A stretch of DNA of 64,000 bases from Pseudomonadota bacterium (GCA_027487795.1 JAIYCX010000012.1:84407-148406); one strand, 5' to 3'; counted from the first letter of the stretch, positions 43,844 to 55,264 are shown. Program-made: numbers and translations. Notes: generated by a model not told the origin, from the letters alone.

Positions 43844-46800
43844 TTATCTAACCGGCACTGGCATAGAGAAGTCAGGATTTCCATTAGCTCTGTATTTAAC
43901 TCTTATAACTTCTGAAAATAATCTAACAGTCGGATCTTTAGGATATACTGCAATTAGTCCATAAGTATCAGGAGCGGTTTTTAATTCTGCATTTCCATGT
44001 ATTTGAATATAACTTGAAGATCTAGGACTAAGTAATAACACTTTTTCTGCTACCGTATTAGGTCCTGAAAATACAACTTTAGCTTCAACTGTATTGTTTG
44101 TTGAGTTTGCAACTAATAACCAATTTTCCATTCCTAAGTATAGATTGTATGATCCAGACTGCGCACAAGGCATAGCACGTCTCGCTTGTGAGCCGTATAT
44201 TGAAGTTACACTTCCTGTTGCAGCTTCTCTTAAATAACCCATGCTAGTAGCAATTATTGAAAATGGTTCAAATGGTACAACCGTAGCATACCCAATGTCA
44301 CCAGCACTTAGAGCTTCTGTAGCGTTGAAATGTAGTTGAGCATTGGGAGCTATTCTCGCATCGACTGATTCTAAAAGAGCACCGCTTTTAGCGTAGTAAT
44401 TAATGCTAGCGCCTACTTCTTTATCTAAAATATTTACGACTTCTATCCAATTTGTTTCTCCAAATTTTCTAGAAATTGGAATATAAATAGGATCACTTTG
44501 TCCAAGTTTAGAACTTAAAGGAACTGCAAATTTAAATTTAGATGGAGCAAATCCAGCAGGAGCATCACCACCAAATCTTGTAAGTTGTGCGATATATTCA
44601 GAACTTACATTTTTCGGAATAACCTTATGATATCCAACAACATTAGGACCTGCTATGCCGTGACCACCATCCACATCAGCTCTACCAAAAGAAGGTACTT
44701 CAATTTCTCTTCTCATTATAAGAGTACCAGCAGTGTTGTATGACATTATTGTAAATACTCTTGCTGCACTATCTAAGTTAACAATTGATAACCAATTAGC
44801 TACTTGATTATTAACTTCATTAGGTTTCATGCTTGGTTGGAAGGTATTGAATCCTACCGCAGTTGTTCCAAAAGTTGCATCTGTTAGTGGGATTGAATAC
44901 GCAAAATCATATCCTGCTCCATCTGTCGATGGACGGTAGTATGACATTCTACCATCGATACTGCCTTCAAATTCTAGTTTCACTATTCCATATGAATCTA
45001 TAACAAAGTTTGAAAATTCATTCATGATAACATCAAATTGACTATTAGCTCTAACCATAACTGTCCTTTGGTCAGCCAGTACTCCTAGTATTGAGTAGAA
45101 TGAAATTTTTACATTAATGTTTGTACTAGTTGAGTTTGTAAGCTCAAGAATATTGATCATTTTTAAGAAGCTAGTCCAAAGTGTATAGTTAGGACTAGTA
45201 AAAATTTGTTTTTGTTCGCATGAGCCTCCACCGTATGTTGGATCCCCTGGATCATTTGGTTGTCCTGGACATTCTCCAATAATATCACCGTGTCTAAGAT
45301 GAGCTTCAAGAGCTGATTTTCCAATACTTAGTGTTTTTGCTTTGCTGAAATCTCCATTAGGTATATGACAAATAGTTACTTTTTTACCTGTTCCTATGTC
45401 ATCATCGTGTTCATCATCATTTTCGTTATTACAGCTACTTGGAGCATCAGTAGATTTTACAAAACTAATTTGGAAAGCTAATTCTGAATTCTTTATACCA
45501 GAAACAAAACTCATTGTAGCAGAGCCTTCTAAGGTAAACTTTTTATTTAGTGCAGTTACTGATCTAATTTTAAGTACTCTTACTTGGCTTGAAGCGTTAT
45601 TCACTAAAAGACTATTATTAATTGAAAGACCGTTTAATTTTAAGTCTGAAATATTCAAACTTGATGTTTCATTCGCTCTTCTTGCTCTTATTAAAATATC
45701 ACTAAGAGAAATTGGACTTAAAACAGTATGAGCTACACTTTTTCCATCGAGAGTAAAGTTTGCAACTTTTGTATCTGGATCATATGTTATTGAGAAAGGC
45801 GCTTTTCTTCCAGAGATCCAAACATAATTATTTGTTTCTCCTGATAAAAATGGCCCACTTGTACTTTTACTTAAATCAATCTCAAAAGTTCTTGCTCCAG
45901 CTCCAGTTGAACTATCTCCTATTCTGCCCTCTGCAGTAAATAGACTTGTGCTATTTGACTGATACTCACCATCAAATAATTCACTAGTGGTAGTGCACTG
46001 TAAAGGATCATTAGCCTCCGCAGGATTGTCTAAGGTTACAGAGAAGTAGTTATCAACTGAGCTTCTTGTATCAGTTACACTTGCTTTTATCCAAACAGAA
46101 CCACTAAAACTACTATTTGGCGTTAATATTAGCTTACCGTTTGATACTGATATAGAAATTCCTGTAACGTTACCTGTGGTATTCGGAACATTAATTAATT
46201 TATTAGGATCTAGATAATATTCGCTAGGGATTGTTCCTAGATATGTACTTGAAGATAAGGCACCTCTCCAAATATATATTCTTCCATTTGGATAAATTAC
46301 ATAGTCTTGTTCTTTTATCTCGTTTAGTGGTTTACCCTTAAGATATTTTTCCGCGTTGCCTAGTTTATTGAAGTTGAAATTAGTACCAGATGCATAAAAA
46401 TCATTAACTTTATCTAGTTCAAAAGCTATTTGTGCTGGTATTAATAACTGTGCCGTAACTGTAATTGGATCATTGTTAGGATCAGAGGCTTCCAAGTCAA
46501 TAGATGTACTTTGACTAGTTTCTGAAATAATAATATTTGAAAGTTCAGCTAATTTCGGAGCTTGATTTGTTACCTCTACGGCCATTTGAGAAGATTTTAA
46601 TACAGCTCCATCATCTACACTTACTTCAACTATAAAATTACCAACTTTTTTCTCAGGCAGATCAATTATTAAGTTACTTCCTACTATTTTAGGGATAGCT
46701 GGGAATGCTGCGCCGATAAGTTTTGTGCTCATAATAACTTGATCTCCGTCTAGATCATTAGTTGTTATCGGTACAGTAATAGAATCTGTTCTCCAATGTA

Positions 46801-49800
46801 CTGATCTAGAAAGCGGTAATCCTACTATATTTGGTGATGCATTAGACACAGAAACGGGGAAGTTAGTACTAACTGTATTCATTTGATCTTTGGCGACTAC
46901 TGTTACGCTAAAGCCAGCTACATATTTATTAAGAACTAAATTGAGATTATTGTTTGTAAAAGTAATTGTAGAATTATTACTATTTGGAGTAATTATAGAA
47001 CTAAAAGTTATGGGATCATTATCTGGATCTGTTACGGTCACAGGTATAGAACGGGTTCTTTCTGACCATTTCATAGTAAGAGCAGGTAGCGATGAAATTA
47101 CTGGAGATCTGTTTCTAAAGTTAATTAAAAGCTGTCCGTTTGTACTTGAGGCACTATCACTTGCAATTAAGTTAACGGTTACAACTCCAGGAACAGGGTT
47201 TGCACTATTTGGAACAACAGTTAGTATATTATTTAAAATTGAAAACTTATAACTAGAAATATTAGATCCTTGTGCTAATATAGACAAGGTCGTTGGATCT
47301 AAATTAGGATCAGATACATTAATAGGTATGCTTAAATTTTCTTTATATCCAGCGTCTATTGATGTTAAACCAGAGAAAGTAGGAGACTGGTTAGTAAAAT
47401 TAAATGTATAACTTCTTGTAACTGTATAATTAGTCGATTTAGCCTCTACGCTAACTATGTGACTAAAAGCAGCAAATGGTCTAGGAGTTACTACTAAATT
47501 ATTATTTATAATTTGTTGAGTACTTCCAGTATTAGTTAGGGAAGTAAGAGTATATGTAATTTGATCTCCATCAGCATCAGTTGTCGGAAAACCAGACATT
47601 GATAAAGCACCGTTTCGCCAGTGACCTGAAATAGAAGTTTGTGTAGGTAATACAGGAGCTGAGTCCTCCCATTTCACATCTATAACTTCAGAAGTGAAAT
47701 CTACGCCATCAGTAGCGTAAACTGTGAATTTTTGTGAACTAGGTGATACTGGAGAGACGTTTCTATTAAAAATAATTTCATTTTTATTTATTGCGCTTAC
47801 TTCTGCTGTTGCTGAGCTAAAGATAGTTGGAGTTTTAGATAAACCATTTGTTATTAAACGGTTTCTATCAGGAAAGAAACCTAACAGCTTATCAGGTTCA
47901 AACCCACCATCCCATTTGTAAAGCGCGCCATTTTGTAGAAGTATGAATCTTTGTTGTTGTCCGTTGTATTCTCCCATAAGGTGAGTTTCGTTTGAGCCTA
48001 TGGGATCGGTTACATTAGTGATTAATGCTAATTTATATTTTAAAGCTAAATTGGGAGCATATTCAGCCGGAGTTCCTGGGAAAACCATTATTCTTATATT
48101 ATTTTGATCTAAGCTATCTGAGTCTGAACTCACTATTGAAATTTTATTTTCTATATTGTTATAGTTGAAAATTTTATTTCCAATTGTAGAAAGTACAGGT
48201 TTAGTATTAATGATATTTAAAGCACCATATTTTTGTGATTCCATACCTAGAACATCATAAGCTTTCACTTGAAAACTATAGCTTCTCGGTGCACCAGGCT
48301 TTAGGGTAGCATTGATTATATTACTACTTCCGCTTAGTTGTAATCTTGCTGGTATACCATTGTTTTGATTTGCTTCAATTGTAGTCAAAATATTTGGCAT
48401 TACGTCGTTAGATCCATCGATATCTGTTATGCCAATAGAAGCATAAGCAGTAGTCTCTCTCCAATGCATAGACATTGTAGGAATATCAGCTAAGTCTGGA
48501 CTTGTATTTTTTAAAGCGATTATTCCAGAACTTTCTCCTACCGATAGACCGTCATTTGCTTGACCTACTATACTTATTCTTTCAAAGTTAGAGTTAAAAT
48601 TATCTGGTATTTTTAATACAATTTCATTACCTTCTCTTGTAATAGTAGTATTTCTTAAAGCATTGTTTTGAAGAAAGTCTGAAGACCACTTTCTACCGTC
48701 AATTAAGGTAGTATCAAGATATGCATCCGTATTTACATATTCCACTAGCTTGCTAGTATTTGGGGATCCTGACCAATCAGCATATAGCGCACCACTTGGT
48801 AGTATTGCATATTCAGAATTTCTACCTTCGTATCTACCGCTAAGTCTCATTTCTCTCCATCCGCTTGTATTGTAGCGACGAGCTATTGGAGAATCGGGAC
48901 GTAGATCATATTTATCAAGTATAGAATAACTTACAGAACTTTGTATTGAGTAATTTTTAATCTCACTTCCGTTATCTTCAACATCAGGGTCTGAACTTGA
49001 TATAGGCAAGCGTATAGTACGAGTTCTCCAAGAATATTCTCCTGTCGATACTGGCGCTATTAATGGTTTGTTATTATACCTTTCTACAATAATATTTTGT
49101 TGATTAGCATACCCATCCATAGAACCAATTTCTAGAATCGCTTTACCTAAGAAGTTATCTGCTGGATCAATTAGTAATTTGTTTTGAGATAAAGATAGAC
49201 CTATATTAGGTTCAGAATCACCTGGAGGACTAAATAATAGATCTAAATTATTATAATATATTGAATCTACTTGGCCTATTTTAGTGCTTTCATTAATGCT
49301 GTAAGAACGATTTATTAAGTTACATTTATATATAGTTCCGTCAGGTACAATTGCAAAAACGGTTGTTCTAAGAATATTACCAGAAGTATTTGTCTCGGTA
49401 TCTTTTCCTATAAAATATTTTTCTTGTCTGCCGGCTTTGTTGTCATTAGGCGGAGAAGCATCAACAGAGTTTATTGTTGAAGAATTAGCAAGATCAACAA
49501 ATTGATACTGTCTATCTAACTCTAGGGCTACTTTAGAAGGAGAAAAACGAGCTGATAGTTTATTAAAGTTTGGATTTGATCCTAGTACTGGTATTATCAC
49601 TTCTTTTTTATCTTCTTTCCAATGCATTCTAATTGGATTAATGGTTCCGATCTGTATGTCGTTAGTACTTTTACCTAGGATGAACGACTCTTCATCGAAG
49701 GTAAAGGAATCACGTGCTCGTATTCTTATGCTAGCTAGACCAGTAAATGATCCTAGTTGGTTAATTTTTAATGTTGAGTTTTCTATGCTAGCGGATAATA

Positions 49801-52800
49801 GAGGCGTTTGATTTTGACTTTGAGCATTAATAAGAGCTTTTGGATCGTTATAAAATATTGTAGGTACAGACTCTATTAAAGTACTTTTTTCAAATGATTC
49901 ATCTGATATATATAGTCCACCAGTTGGTAGAATAAATAATAGCCTGTCAGATATTCCGTTCACTCTACCTCTTAAGTATTTTTCATTTTTACCAAAGAGA
50001 TTAAATGATCTACTACCTTCAACTAATGAAAAATTATATTTAGAATCTAGTTCAAATGCTATGTTTGAAGGATTAATTTCAATTTCATATTCTAAATCTT
50101 CTGAATCCTTATCTGTTACTGATATCGGTATATTTAAAGGAAACTCTGATGAAGAAACGGATCTATCACAAATAGGAGATATTTCTGGAGCATTGTTGTA
50201 GGTGATTACATTAAAAGTTTGTGAAGCTTTAGATAACCCGTCACTCACTTCTACTTTTACATCAAAGTTTCCTAAGAAGTCATTGATAGGATTAATTTTA
50301 AGAACATTTCCTTCAATATTTAATATTGCTAGTCTTTCATTAAATTTAGAAGTCATAACAGCAGTATAGGTTAATGCATCATCATCAGCATCTATACCAG
50401 ATAGCGTTATTGTTCTTATATCTTCTAATTTTGGTTGTATCCTTTGATCAGATATTAAATTGAGAGTAGGTATATTATTACTAACAGAAATAGAGAAAAT
50501 TCTTTCAGCTATTTTATTTCCATCAGTAGCTTGAACTTTTATAGAAAATGGGCTTGAAAATGTATTACTTGAAGTAATTATAATATTATTTCCAGAAATA
50601 TTAACATTTATTGGTTGATTCACTACTCCATTTAGCGAAGCTGAAACTTGTACAGTATCTTCTGTATCTGGATCACTGTAAGTAAAAGGTACGGTAAGAG
50701 ATTTTTTTAATGGTCCAACATTTTGATTGCTAATATTCGATATTACTGGACTTGAATTATATGATTCGAAATTAAAAGTTCTTGTAGTGCTGAGATTGCC
50801 ATCAAAAGCTTTTACTTCTATTTGAGCAACACCTTGGAATAGATTTGGAGGATTAATAGTTAAAATATTATTGTTTACAGTAGTTAAAACTGAAGTAGAA
50901 CCGGAAATAACTCGACTAGTGATTACGAGAGGATCACCATTAGGGTCGCTACTTTCAATAGGAAAAGAAATTGAGTCTCTTTTATAAAACATTCTTTGAT
51001 CGGATATTGGAGCAAGGCTTGGAGCACCATTGGCCCAATTAACAGTAAACTGAGTATTGCTTTGAGCTCGAGTATCTGAAGCTTGGGCCGCTACGACAAA
51101 TTGTCCGACATATCCAGAAGGTGGATCTATAGTTAGTTTATTACCAGCTAATCTCAATTGTATATTTGAAGCTAATCCAGTTATTAAACTAGCTGAGTAA
51201 ACAATGTTATCCATAGGATCTTGATCGGTAGCGTTAAGATCTAATGTTATACGATCTTGGTTCCATGAAATAGTTTGAGTAGGAACTGATGAAATTATAG
51301 GAACTCTGTTCATTACGTTAACTAGAATGCTAGCTTTTGTATCTGAGATTCCATCACTTATTGTTAATACCACATTATAAGTTCCAACATAATTTCTTCC
51401 AGTTACCAAATCTAGCTGACTATTTGTTGCAGCGACTCTTGCTCCAGAAGAAATGCCTGCAGAACTTAACTCTGCCTTTACTGTTAAGATATCAGAGTCA
51501 GAATCAAAAACACTAAAATTTAGCCCTGCAGAACTCTCTCTGTATGTATCTATAGATGCAGCGCCAGAATAAATAGGAACTCTGTTAGCTACTGTTAAGC
51601 TGGCTATATTACTTGTTACTGATCCTGCTACGTTCGACACAACTACCCAAATTTGATCGTTATTGTTTGCTCTAGCTACGGGTGAAATATTAAATAAGTT
51701 GGTAGTTGCATTTGGAATAACAACACCATTTCTATACCACTGATATTTAATATCATCGCCAAGAGCGACTACTGAAAATTGCGCGAACTCTCCTGGAAGC
51801 TTTGATATTGATCTAGGATGAGATGTTATAACAGGAGTATTTTGGTCTACCAAAACATTCCATGATCTAATTTCAGTCATGTAAGTAGACCTAAATTCTT
51901 CATCCATTAACCATGGCGTTTTATCTATTACTTTAGCAGTAACAACATGCACACCATCACTTAAAGGATAATCATTAGGACGAAGCGTATCTCCTGTTGC
52001 CGCAGTAATTGAATTTCCATCAATAAACCATTCTGTCTTTACGCTTGAACTACGTGTTTTTATAGGCTTAACAAAAATAGTATTTTGTCCGCTCAGACTA
52101 ATTGTACTGGATGTAGCATCGTCTATTGGTTTAACTTTTCTATATATCTGTTTAATTATAGATTCAGCAGAAGGACCATTAAAAGGGGCAGATAGCTCTC
52201 TCATTTTGGATGTTAGCGTTGGTCTGTAAATTGAATATTGATGTCCCATAGCACCTTCATGGGTATCGACTATGCTACCTAATGAAGTTTTACCCAGCCA
52301 TTTTACCCATTTTATTCCCTGAGATATCATAGCATTTTTATTCTGCGCGGATACGTTTGGTTCGGCAGGTTCAAATCCAGTGTACGTTGGCCATGGTCCA
52401 GAATCATATTCATCAGCTAGGTTCCCAAAGCTATGACCTAATTGATGTAAAACGCTATCTATATTTTGTTGTTGTTGAGCACTAACAACTGATAAGTTAC
52501 TAAATGGATAAGCAGCTGAACCTTGAGAGGATGAATTAGCTAAAACAACAATATGATCAAAATCTCTTGCGAGAGCTGCATAACTCCATGCCTTAGATAC
52601 ATTCGTACATAAGGTTCCAACTCTACCTTGACAAGAAAACTCAGTGTCTAAGACAGTATCCTTTAATGACCCAGGAAGGTTGTCATTATCAACTCCTGAA
52701 TCATTAGAAGGAAGATCAACTCTATGAAAATTAAAATAATTAGAATAATCTAAAAATGGTTCTTGTGAAATTATTCCACTTGAATAGTTCGTTACTTGAT

Positions 52801-53098
52801 CTGAAAACTTTGAAAGTTCTGTGTTTTGGTAACCATCACCTAAGAATACGATATCAATTCTGTTAGATGATTTACCATTATCAACGACTACCTTAGGACT
52901 TCCAATAACTTCTTTTATTGAAGGGCTATTAGTAAGTATTCTTTCTTCTCCTTTGAAACCTTGAAGTGTACCTTCTGAATTTAGAGAATCAAATAATACA
53001 ACTTGTTTTTGATGTTCTGAATTAACCTGTGCTTCAGCGACGTTATTAATTACAATGAATAGTAGTGCACAAATTAAATTAGCTAAGGTAGATTTCAT
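43844..53098 (-). CDS. Giant secreted protein (3084 aa): peptidase M64-like head, Ig/cadherin-like repeats
   Basis: A signal peptide (LICALLFIVINNVAEA) is followed by an M64 (IgA peptidase)-like domain (about residues 50-320; DIVFLGDGYQNTEL, HSFGNLADEYDSG). The zinc motif reads HQLGH (Q codon 52442-52444) instead of HExGH, so it lacks the general-base Glu and is probably inactive. Then come a dozen or more Ig/cadherin-like repeats (pattern SDPxxD...xxxxNxxP). Five carry an inserted module of about 70 residues near 1014, 1193, 1391, 1683 and 2226 (see findings). A Cys/His domain VTICHIPNGDFSKAKTLSIG lies near 2571. The C-terminal 470 residues are beta-rich. The start overlaps the upstream subtilase stop by 4 bp. 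Confidence 0.85.
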   Translation of the reverse strand: MKSTLANLICALLFIVINNVAEAQVNSEHQKQVVLFDSLNSEGTLQGFKGEERILTNSPSIKEVIGSPKVVVDNGKSSNRIDIVFLGDGYQNTELSKFSDQVTNYSSGIISQEPFLDYSNYFNFHRVDLPSNDSGVDNDNLPGSLKDTVLDTEFSCQGRVGTLCTNVSKAWSYAALARDFDHIVVLANSSSQGSAAYPFSNLSVVSAQQQQNIDSVLHQLGHSFGNLADEYDSGPWPTYTGFEPAEPNVSAQNKNAMISQGIKWVKWLGKTSLGSIVDTHEGAMGHQYSIYRPTLTSKMRELSAPFNGPSAESIIKQIYRKVKPIDDATSSTISLSGQNTIFVKPIKTRSSSVKTEWFIDGNSITAATGDTLRPNDYPLSDGVHVVTAKVIDKTPWLMDEEFRSTYMTEIRSWNVLVDQNTPVITSHPRSISKLPGEFAQFSVVALGDDIKYQWYRNGVVIPNATTNLFNISPVARANNNDQIWVVVSNVAGSVTSNIASLTVANRVPIYSGAASIDTYRESSAGLNFSVFDSDSDILTVKAELSSAGISSGARVAATNSQLDLVTGRNYVGTYNVVLTISDGISDTKASILVNVMNRVPIISSVPTQTISWNQDRITLDLNATDQDPMDNIVYSASLITGLASNIQLRLAGNKLTIDPPSGYVGQFVVAAQASDTRAQSNTQFTVNWANGAPSLAPISDQRMFYKRDSISFPIESSDPNGDPLVITSRVISGSTSVLTTVNNNILTINPPNLFQGVAQIEVKAFDGNLSTTRTFNFESYNSSPVISNISNQNVGPLKKSLTVPFTYSDPDTEDTVQVSASLNGVVNQPINVNISGNNIIITSSNTFSSPFSIKVQATDGNKIAERIFSISVSNNIPTLNLISDQRIQPKLEDIRTITLSGIDADDDALTYTAVMTSKFNERLAILNIEGNVLKINPINDFLGNFDVKVEVSDGLSKASQTFNVITYNNAPEISPICDRSVSSSEFPLNIPISVTDKDSEDLEYEIEINPSNIAFELDSKYNFSLVEGSRSFNLFGKNEKYLRGRVNGISDRLLFILPTGGLYISDESFEKSTLIESVPTIFYNDPKALINAQSQNQTPLLSASIENSTLKINQLGSFTGLASIRIRARDSFTFDEESFILGKSTNDIQIGTINPIRMHWKEDKKEVIIPVLGSNPNFNKLSARFSPSKVALELDRQYQFVDLANSSTINSVDASPPNDNKAGRQEKYFIGKDTETNTSGNILRTTVFAIVPDGTIYKCNLINRSYSINESTKIGQVDSIYYNNLDLLFSPPGDSEPNIGLSLSQNKLLIDPADNFLGKAILEIGSMDGYANQQNIIVERYNNKPLIAPVSTGEYSWRTRTIRLPISSSDPDVEDNGSEIKNYSIQSSVSYSILDKYDLRPDSPIARRYNTSGWREMRLSGRYEGRNSEYAILPSGALYADWSGSPNTSKLVEYVNTDAYLDTTLIDGRKWSSDFLQNNALRNTTITREGNEIVLKIPDNFNSNFERISIVGQANDGLSVGESSGIIALKNTSPDLADIPTMSMHWRETTAYASIGITDIDGSNDVMPNILTTIEANQNNGIPARLQLSGSSNIINATLKPGAPRSYSFQVKAYDVLGMESQKYGALNIINTKPVLSTIGNKIFNYNNIENKISIVSSDSDSLDQNNIRIMVFPGTPAEYAPNLALKYKLALITNVTDPIGSNETHLMGEYNGQQQRFILLQNGALYKWDGGFEPDKLLGFFPDRNRLITNGLSKTPTIFSSATAEVSAINKNEIIFNRNVSPVSPSSQKFTVYATDGVDFTSEVIDVKWEDSAPVLPTQTSISGHWRNGALSMSGFPTTDADGDQITYTLTSLTNTGSTQQIINNNLVVTPRPFAAFSHIVSVEAKSTNYTVTRSYTFNFTNQSPTFSGLTSIDAGYKENLSIPINVSDPNLDPTTLSILAQGSNISSYKFSILNNILTVVPNSANPVPGVVTVNLIASDSASSTNGQLLINFRNRSPVISSLPALTMKWSERTRSIPVTVTDPDNDPITFSSIITPNSNNSTITFTNNNLNLVLNKYVAGFSVTVVAKDQMNTVSTNFPVSVSNASPNIVGLPLSRSVHWRTDSITVPITTNDLDGDQVIMSTKLIGAAFPAIPKIVGSNLIIDLPEKKVGNFIVEVSVDDGAVLKSSQMAVEVTNQAPKLAELSNIIISETSQSTSIDLEASDPNNDPITVTAQLLIPAQIAFELDKVNDFYASGTNFNFNKLGNAEKYLKGKPLNEIKEQDYVIYPNGRIYIWRGALSSSTYLGTIPSEYYLDPNKLINVPNTTGNVTGISISVSNGKLILTPNSSFSGSVWIKASVTDTRSSVDNYFSVTLDNPAEANDPLQCTTTSELFDGEYQSNSTSLFTAEGRIGDSSTGAGARTFEIDLSKSTSGPFLSGETNNYVWISGRKAPFSITYDPDTKVANFTLDGKSVAHTVLSPISLSDILIRARRANETSSLNISDLKLNGLSINNSLLVNNASSQVRVLKIRSVTALNKKFTLEGSATMSFVSGIKNSELAFQISFVKSTDAPSSCNNENDDEHDDDIGTGKKVTICHIPNGDFSKAKTLSIGKSALEAHLRHGDIIGECPGQPNDPGDPTYGGGSCEQKQIFTSPNYTLWTSFLKMINILELTNSTSTNINVKISFYSILGVLADQRTVMVRANSQFDVIMNEFSNFVIDSYGIVKLEFEGSIDGRMSYYRPSTDGAGYDFAYSIPLTDATFGTTAVGFNTFQPSMKPNEVNNQVANWLSIVNLDSAARVFTIMSYNTAGTLIMRREIEVPSFGRADVDGGHGIAGPNVVGYHKVIPKNVSSEYIAQLTRFGGDAPAGFAPSKFKFAVPLSSKLGQSDPIYIPISRKFGETNWIEVVNILDKEVGASINYYAKSGALLESVDARIAPNAQLHFNATEALSAGDIGYATVVPFEPFSIIATSMGYLREAATGSVTSIYGSQARRAMPCAQSGSYNLYLGMENWLLVANSTNNTVEAKVVFSGPNTVAEKVLLLSPRSSSYIQIHGNAELKTAPDTYGLIAVYPKDPTVRLFSEVIRVKYRANGNPDFSMPVPVR

Positions 53099-54993
53099 TT
53101 ACATTCCTCCTTAGCTCTCATTTCTACGTTAAACTGTTCTATATCTTCTTTTTCACCATCACTTGCAGAGGCTATTATTGTTATTGTTTCTGTAAATTTT
53201 CTTCTTGCTGTTATTTCAAGACGATTTGGGGAACTATTAATGATTTGTAAGTCTAGAATTACTTCTGGTTCGGGAATAACTTGATAGGCATTAACTAATA
53301 ATGAAGGATTTTGAAAAAATTTTACATCTATTGAAGTAATATATGTTCCATTATTACCAATTAATTCAAAAAGAGCTCCATCATATCTCAAGAAAAATTG
53401 TTTACCTGCTGCTCCATATAAAATAAAACCATATCCACGAAGGCTACTAGGAACAAATTGATAAAAACCATAAATCTTATCTAGTTCTGCTTCTGTGGAT
53501 TTATTAGTATTGTCTTCAGGTTTGTAAAGTTCAGCTTTATAACTTAGAGTATTACCATCTTTATCAAAAGCTAATAATGGTACTGCTAGTTTTCTAGTTA
53601 GCGGATTAATTTTTTGATTAGCTATTGTTAGTAAATCTGGTTTTTGATTAGATTGATCGGAAGCAAGAATTGCAGCATCAGGAATACCAGCTTTAATCAT
53701 CAGACCATTTAAACTACTTAATGGCTTAATAGATTGCATCAATATATTTTTAACATCTAGAGCAGTTAGTTGCGAAGATTGACTGAAAGACAATACAGCA
53801 AGACCACTCACATGCGGTGTTGCCATCGAAGTACCATTTAAACTTTCATATCTATTTCCAGGAACTGTACTTAAAATATTTACGCCAGGGGCAGCTATGT
53901 CAACAGTATTCGCACCGTAGTTAGAAAATGTTGCTCGTGATCCATTTGAGTCTATAGCAGCAACAGCAAGTACGTTAGGCGCATCGTAGCAGCTTGGATA
54001 ATTGGGATTAGAATCTGTATTTTTATTATCATTTCCCGCAGCAGCTACAAATAATATTCCAGCATCAGATGCAATGTTTATTGCATTTAGTAATGCAGGA
54101 TTTTGTCCACTTCCTCCCCATGAGTTACTAAGAACTTTAAGTTTTCCACCTCTATTTCTCATCGTGACAGCGTAATTTATTGCCTTAATAGCACCACTAT
54201 CACTTCCACTTCCAGATGAATTTAGAAATTTTAAAGCCATGAGCTTTACTTTCCAAACAACTCCAGCAACACCTATTCCGTTGTTGCCTTCCGCACCTAT
54301 TGTACCAGCGCAGTGTGTTCCATGTTTGTTATCATCAAATGGATTTCCAGAGTTGTTGATCGCATTATATCCATAAATATCATCTACGATACCGTTGCCA
54401 TCATCATCTACACCTGGACTTCCGGATAGTTCTAGTGGATTTTTCCACATATTGTTTTGAAGATCTGGGTGGTTATAGTCTATTCCAGTATCAATAACGC
54501 CTACGATAATATCTTCGCTTTGACTAAATGAAGCTTTATCAGCAGCCTCTGGTCCGTTAATATCAATATTATTAGATTGATTCATGCCCCACAAGCTTGA
54601 GTACATAGGGTCATTAGGTACGGCAGAGATTTTTCTTATAAAGTCAGGTGAGATATATTCAATGAGCCCGGCATTAATTTGATCTACAGTAGAATTAATA
54701 TCTAGTTCTTGTTTGTCTTGGGCAATTATTGTTGAAGCTTCTATTAAAGGAAGACTTTCAACTTTATTAGCTTCTAGAATATCTGTTAAAGCTTCTTCTA
54801 TAACTTCTTTAGGGTAAACAGCTAATCTTGGATCTGTTTTTAGTTCTTTTATACCCTGATCACTATATTTTATTATGTATTGACCAGGAACCCAGGATGT
54901 TTCTACTTCCGCCAACGCACTAGAAGCTATCAGAGATGATAACGTTAGAGTTCGGAGATAAAATTTGAAACTACTATACAACTTTGAAACCAC
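53095..54993 (-). CDS. Secreted subtilisin-like serine protease (S8)
   Basis: The 632-residue protein has a signal peptide (TLTLSSLIASSALA), a propeptide-like segment (about 30-125) and a complete S8 catalytic domain: Asp in VIDTGIDYNHPDLQ (about residue 172), His in NKHGTHCAGTIG (about 225) and Ser in LNGTSMATPHVSGLAVL (about 392). After it (about 500-568) is the same inserted module found five times in the giant protein downstream, including FLRYDGALFEL and FFQNPSLLVNA. The last 30 residues form an Ig-like end. The subtilase and the giant gene overlap by 4 bp, so the two secreted products are coupled; the subtilase could process the giant protein, but that is inference. Confidence 0.93.
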   Translation of the reverse strand: MVSKLYSSFKFYLRTLTLSSLIASSALAEVETSWVPGQYIIKYSDQGIKELKTDPRLAVYPKEVIEEALTDILEANKVESLPLIEASTIIAQDKQELDINSTVDQINAGLIEYISPDFIRKISAVPNDPMYSSLWGMNQSNNIDINGPEAADKASFSQSEDIIVGVIDTGIDYNHPDLQNNMWKNPLELSGSPGVDDDGNGIVDDIYGYNAINNSGNPFDDNKHGTHCAGTIGAEGNNGIGVAGVVWKVKLMALKFLNSSGSGSDSGAIKAINYAVTMRNRGGKLKVLSNSWGGSGQNPALLNAINIASDAGILFVAAAGNDNKNTDSNPNYPSCYDAPNVLAVAAIDSNGSRATFSNYGANTVDIAAPGVNILSTVPGNRYESLNGTSMATPHVSGLAVLSFSQSSQLTALDVKNILMQSIKPLSSLNGLMIKAGIPDAAILASDQSNQKPDLLTIANQKINPLTRKLAVPLLAFDKDGNTLSYKAELYKPEDNTNKSTEAELDKIYGFYQFVPSSLRGYGFILYGAAGKQFFLRYDGALFELIGNNGTYITSIDVKFFQNPSLLVNAYQVIPEPEVILDLQIINSSPNRLEITARRKFTETITIIASASDGEKEDIEQFNVEMRAKEECK

Positions 54994-55264
54994 TTTGTTA
55001 CTACTATTTATACAAGCGAATACTAGTTGGCAAATATCGTTCCAAGAATCTCTCTAAGAAAATTGCTTAGATTTAAATTATTAAAAACCCTTAAAATTGA
55101 TTTGAAGGAGTTATTGAAAGTTATAGAAAAGTACTTAGGTACATTATTGGTAGTTTACTTTGATATAATTTCGTAGTTGTAAATTTAAGTTTAGCTAATG
55201 TTATTTACCGATCGAACCGATAATCTAGTTCTGGATAATATATTTCTACTAAGGCTTACTTAAC

